A stretch of 59,470 nucleotides of DNA, taken from positions 1 through 59,470 of the forward strand of contig JANWWK010000009.1 in NCBI GenBank assembly GCA_025056175.1, written 5' to 3'. The DNA comes from Anaerolineales bacterium. Lineage in GTDB: Bacteria; Chloroflexota; Anaerolineae; Anaerolineales; Villigracilaceae. Every line of letters begins with the position of its first letter. Within the stretch, counting starts at the first letter, position 1. A model generated the notes under the pieces. It saw only the letters and a list, made by a program, of their open reading frames with translations, made no database searches and was not told where the DNA came from. Shown here one piece after another: positions 58,727 to 59,470 of this stretch. A program made the translations under genes and the position numbers.

Positions 58727-59298
58727 TCAGATGCTTTGAACAGCCTGAAGATGGCCATACATGTTAGAACGCGTGGTGGATGACGAAAGCGCAGCCTTGA
58801 ACTTTTGCGCCAACTGAATGCTTGTCAGCGCCGCGTTTCCCAGCGGAGAAAGCGTCAGCCAGCCGTCCGCCAGGTTGCGCCGCGCGGGCCATATTTTGCT
58901 CACATACGAATTGGGGCTGGCGGAACTGTCAATGTATTCCAAATCGCTGAAGGCTTCCTCCGCATGTTCCATGATTTGCGCGAGATTGACGATACCGGGT
59001 GAATGTTTGGCGTAGCGGGTATCCCAGCCAAGTTTAAAACCGAAGCCCGCCCGACCCGAAATCAGGTTGACGGTCGAAGCAATGATGTTTCCGTTCAGGT
59101 GAATTTCTGTAAGGAACAAGCGGCCTGCGCCATGAAAGGCTGCGCTCATTTCTTTGAAGAAGCGCAGGTCATTGGGATTGGACACCAGAGAGCTCTTTTT
59201 TTGCCCTTTCCAGCCCATGTTTTCCAGTTTCAGGAACTCCTCCAGACTCTTTTCCACCGGTTCCTGGGCGCGCCGTGCTTTCCACTCGAACCTGCCTA
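58727..59298 (-). pseudogene. Acetyltransferase (FemAB/CelD-like), 5' end cut off by an IS element
   Basis: The reading frame stays open from the stop at 58727 up to the IS junction near 59298. The product contains the C-terminal half of an Acetyltransf_6 (GNAT-type, CelD/FemAB-like) protein: EFLKLENMGWKG, FLTEIHLNGNIIASTVNLISG and GFGFKLGWDTRYAKHSPG. The N-terminal half is missing because an IS5-type element starts at CTAG 59296-59299. A GTG at 59257 could give a 176-residue remnant. It would have modified a sugar in the exopolysaccharide. Confidence 0.72.
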
Positions 59299-59470
59299 GA
59301 GCGTGTTATGAACTTTTGAATCTGGTAAACTTCAGGAATGAACAGAAAAGCCTATCCCAGTGATGTAAGTGATGAAGAATGGGCCTTTGTAGCGCCCTAT
59401 TTGACGTTGATGAGAGAAGATGCCCCGCAACGCGAGCATGAATTGCGCGAAGTCTTCAACGGGTTGCGGT
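59296..59470 (+). mobile_element. IS5-family insertion sequence, right part outside the window
   Basis: CTAG target (59296-59299; IS5 elements prefer YTAR) followed by a terminal sequence AGCGTGTTATGAACTTTTGA and then a transposase start. Only the left 170 bases are inside the window. Confidence 0.75.
59338..59470 (+). CDS. IS5-family transposase, N-terminal part
   Basis: 44 codons are visible, starting [20 protein letters not shown], the typical N-terminus (YPSDxSDxEW) of IS5-type transposases with the DUF4096 domain. It runs off the right edge. The catalytic DDE residues would be further on. Confidence 0.82.
   Translation, partial: MNRKAYPSDVSDEEWAFVAPYLTLMREDAPQREHELREVFNGLR

Overview
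The window reads as a chromosomal segment of an anaerobic bacterium, most likely an Anaerolineae-type Chloroflexota. This is inferred from gene content and not proven: Pro/Thr-rich lipoprotein linkers, a fermentative [NiFe] hydrogenase operon, giant cyclase/ATPase/TPR regulators, a LysW-type lysK and moderately high GC. No rRNA, tRNA or CRISPR array was seen, and no gene-free stretch exceeds about 300 bases.

Layout. 1-8.5 kb is housekeeping: a 5'-partial lysK carrying an in-frame 39-nt repeat array, rimO, a RodZ-like protein with two HTH domains, rplI, a LysM/M23 lipoprotein, a hemerythrin-like protein, a HEAT-repeat protein and a cation-efflux transporter. 8.5-12.2 kb (minus strand) is a four-gene redox module: 2[4Fe-4S] ferredoxin, FAD/NAD oxidoreductase (with the same repeat family inserted), membrane cytochrome b, and an 18-CXXCH multiheme cytochrome.

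12.4-26.8 kb (plus strand) is the centrepiece, a group-3-like multimeric [NiFe] hydrogenase locus. A regulatory block (DRTGG, CBS-HATPase, DRTGG, PHP) is followed by two different NuoE/NuoF diaphorase pairs, a stand-alone HATPase, a Cys-less thioredoxin-like ferredoxin, a NuoG-like subunit, the small and large hydrogenase subunits, a maturation protease and two paralogous CBS-pair proteins. The thioredoxin-like [2Fe-2S] domains of both NuoF subunits and of the small protein have lost their cluster ligands. Two CRP-type dyads (TTGTGA-N6-TCAC) precede the two halves of the locus, and a Crp/Fnr regulator with CRP-like recognition residues is encoded just downstream at 26951.

27.7-46.2 kb is mixed: recJ, an SH3-like lipoprotein, a small unknown protein, a two-cyclase-domain regulator resembling soluble adenylyl cyclase, a phosphodiester glycosidase, a second cyclase/ATPase/TPR regulator, an esterase, an L,D-transpeptidase, CcdA next to a glutaredoxin-DUF2085 fusion, a PgeF-family protein, two membrane proteins and a GT2 glycosyltransferase.

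46.2-59.5 kb is an exopolysaccharide locus: GT4, a Wzz-GGDEF fusion with a degenerate GGDEF site, a BcsB-like protein, GT2 and a polysaccharide deacetylase on plus. Convergent to these are GT4, GT4, a Wzy/O-antigen ligase, a flippase and an acetyltransferase gene cut by an IS5-type element that runs off the right edge.

The strongest candidate for something undescribed is the hydrogenase with two non-identical diaphorase modules, Cys-less ferredoxin-fold domains and an embedded signalling block.
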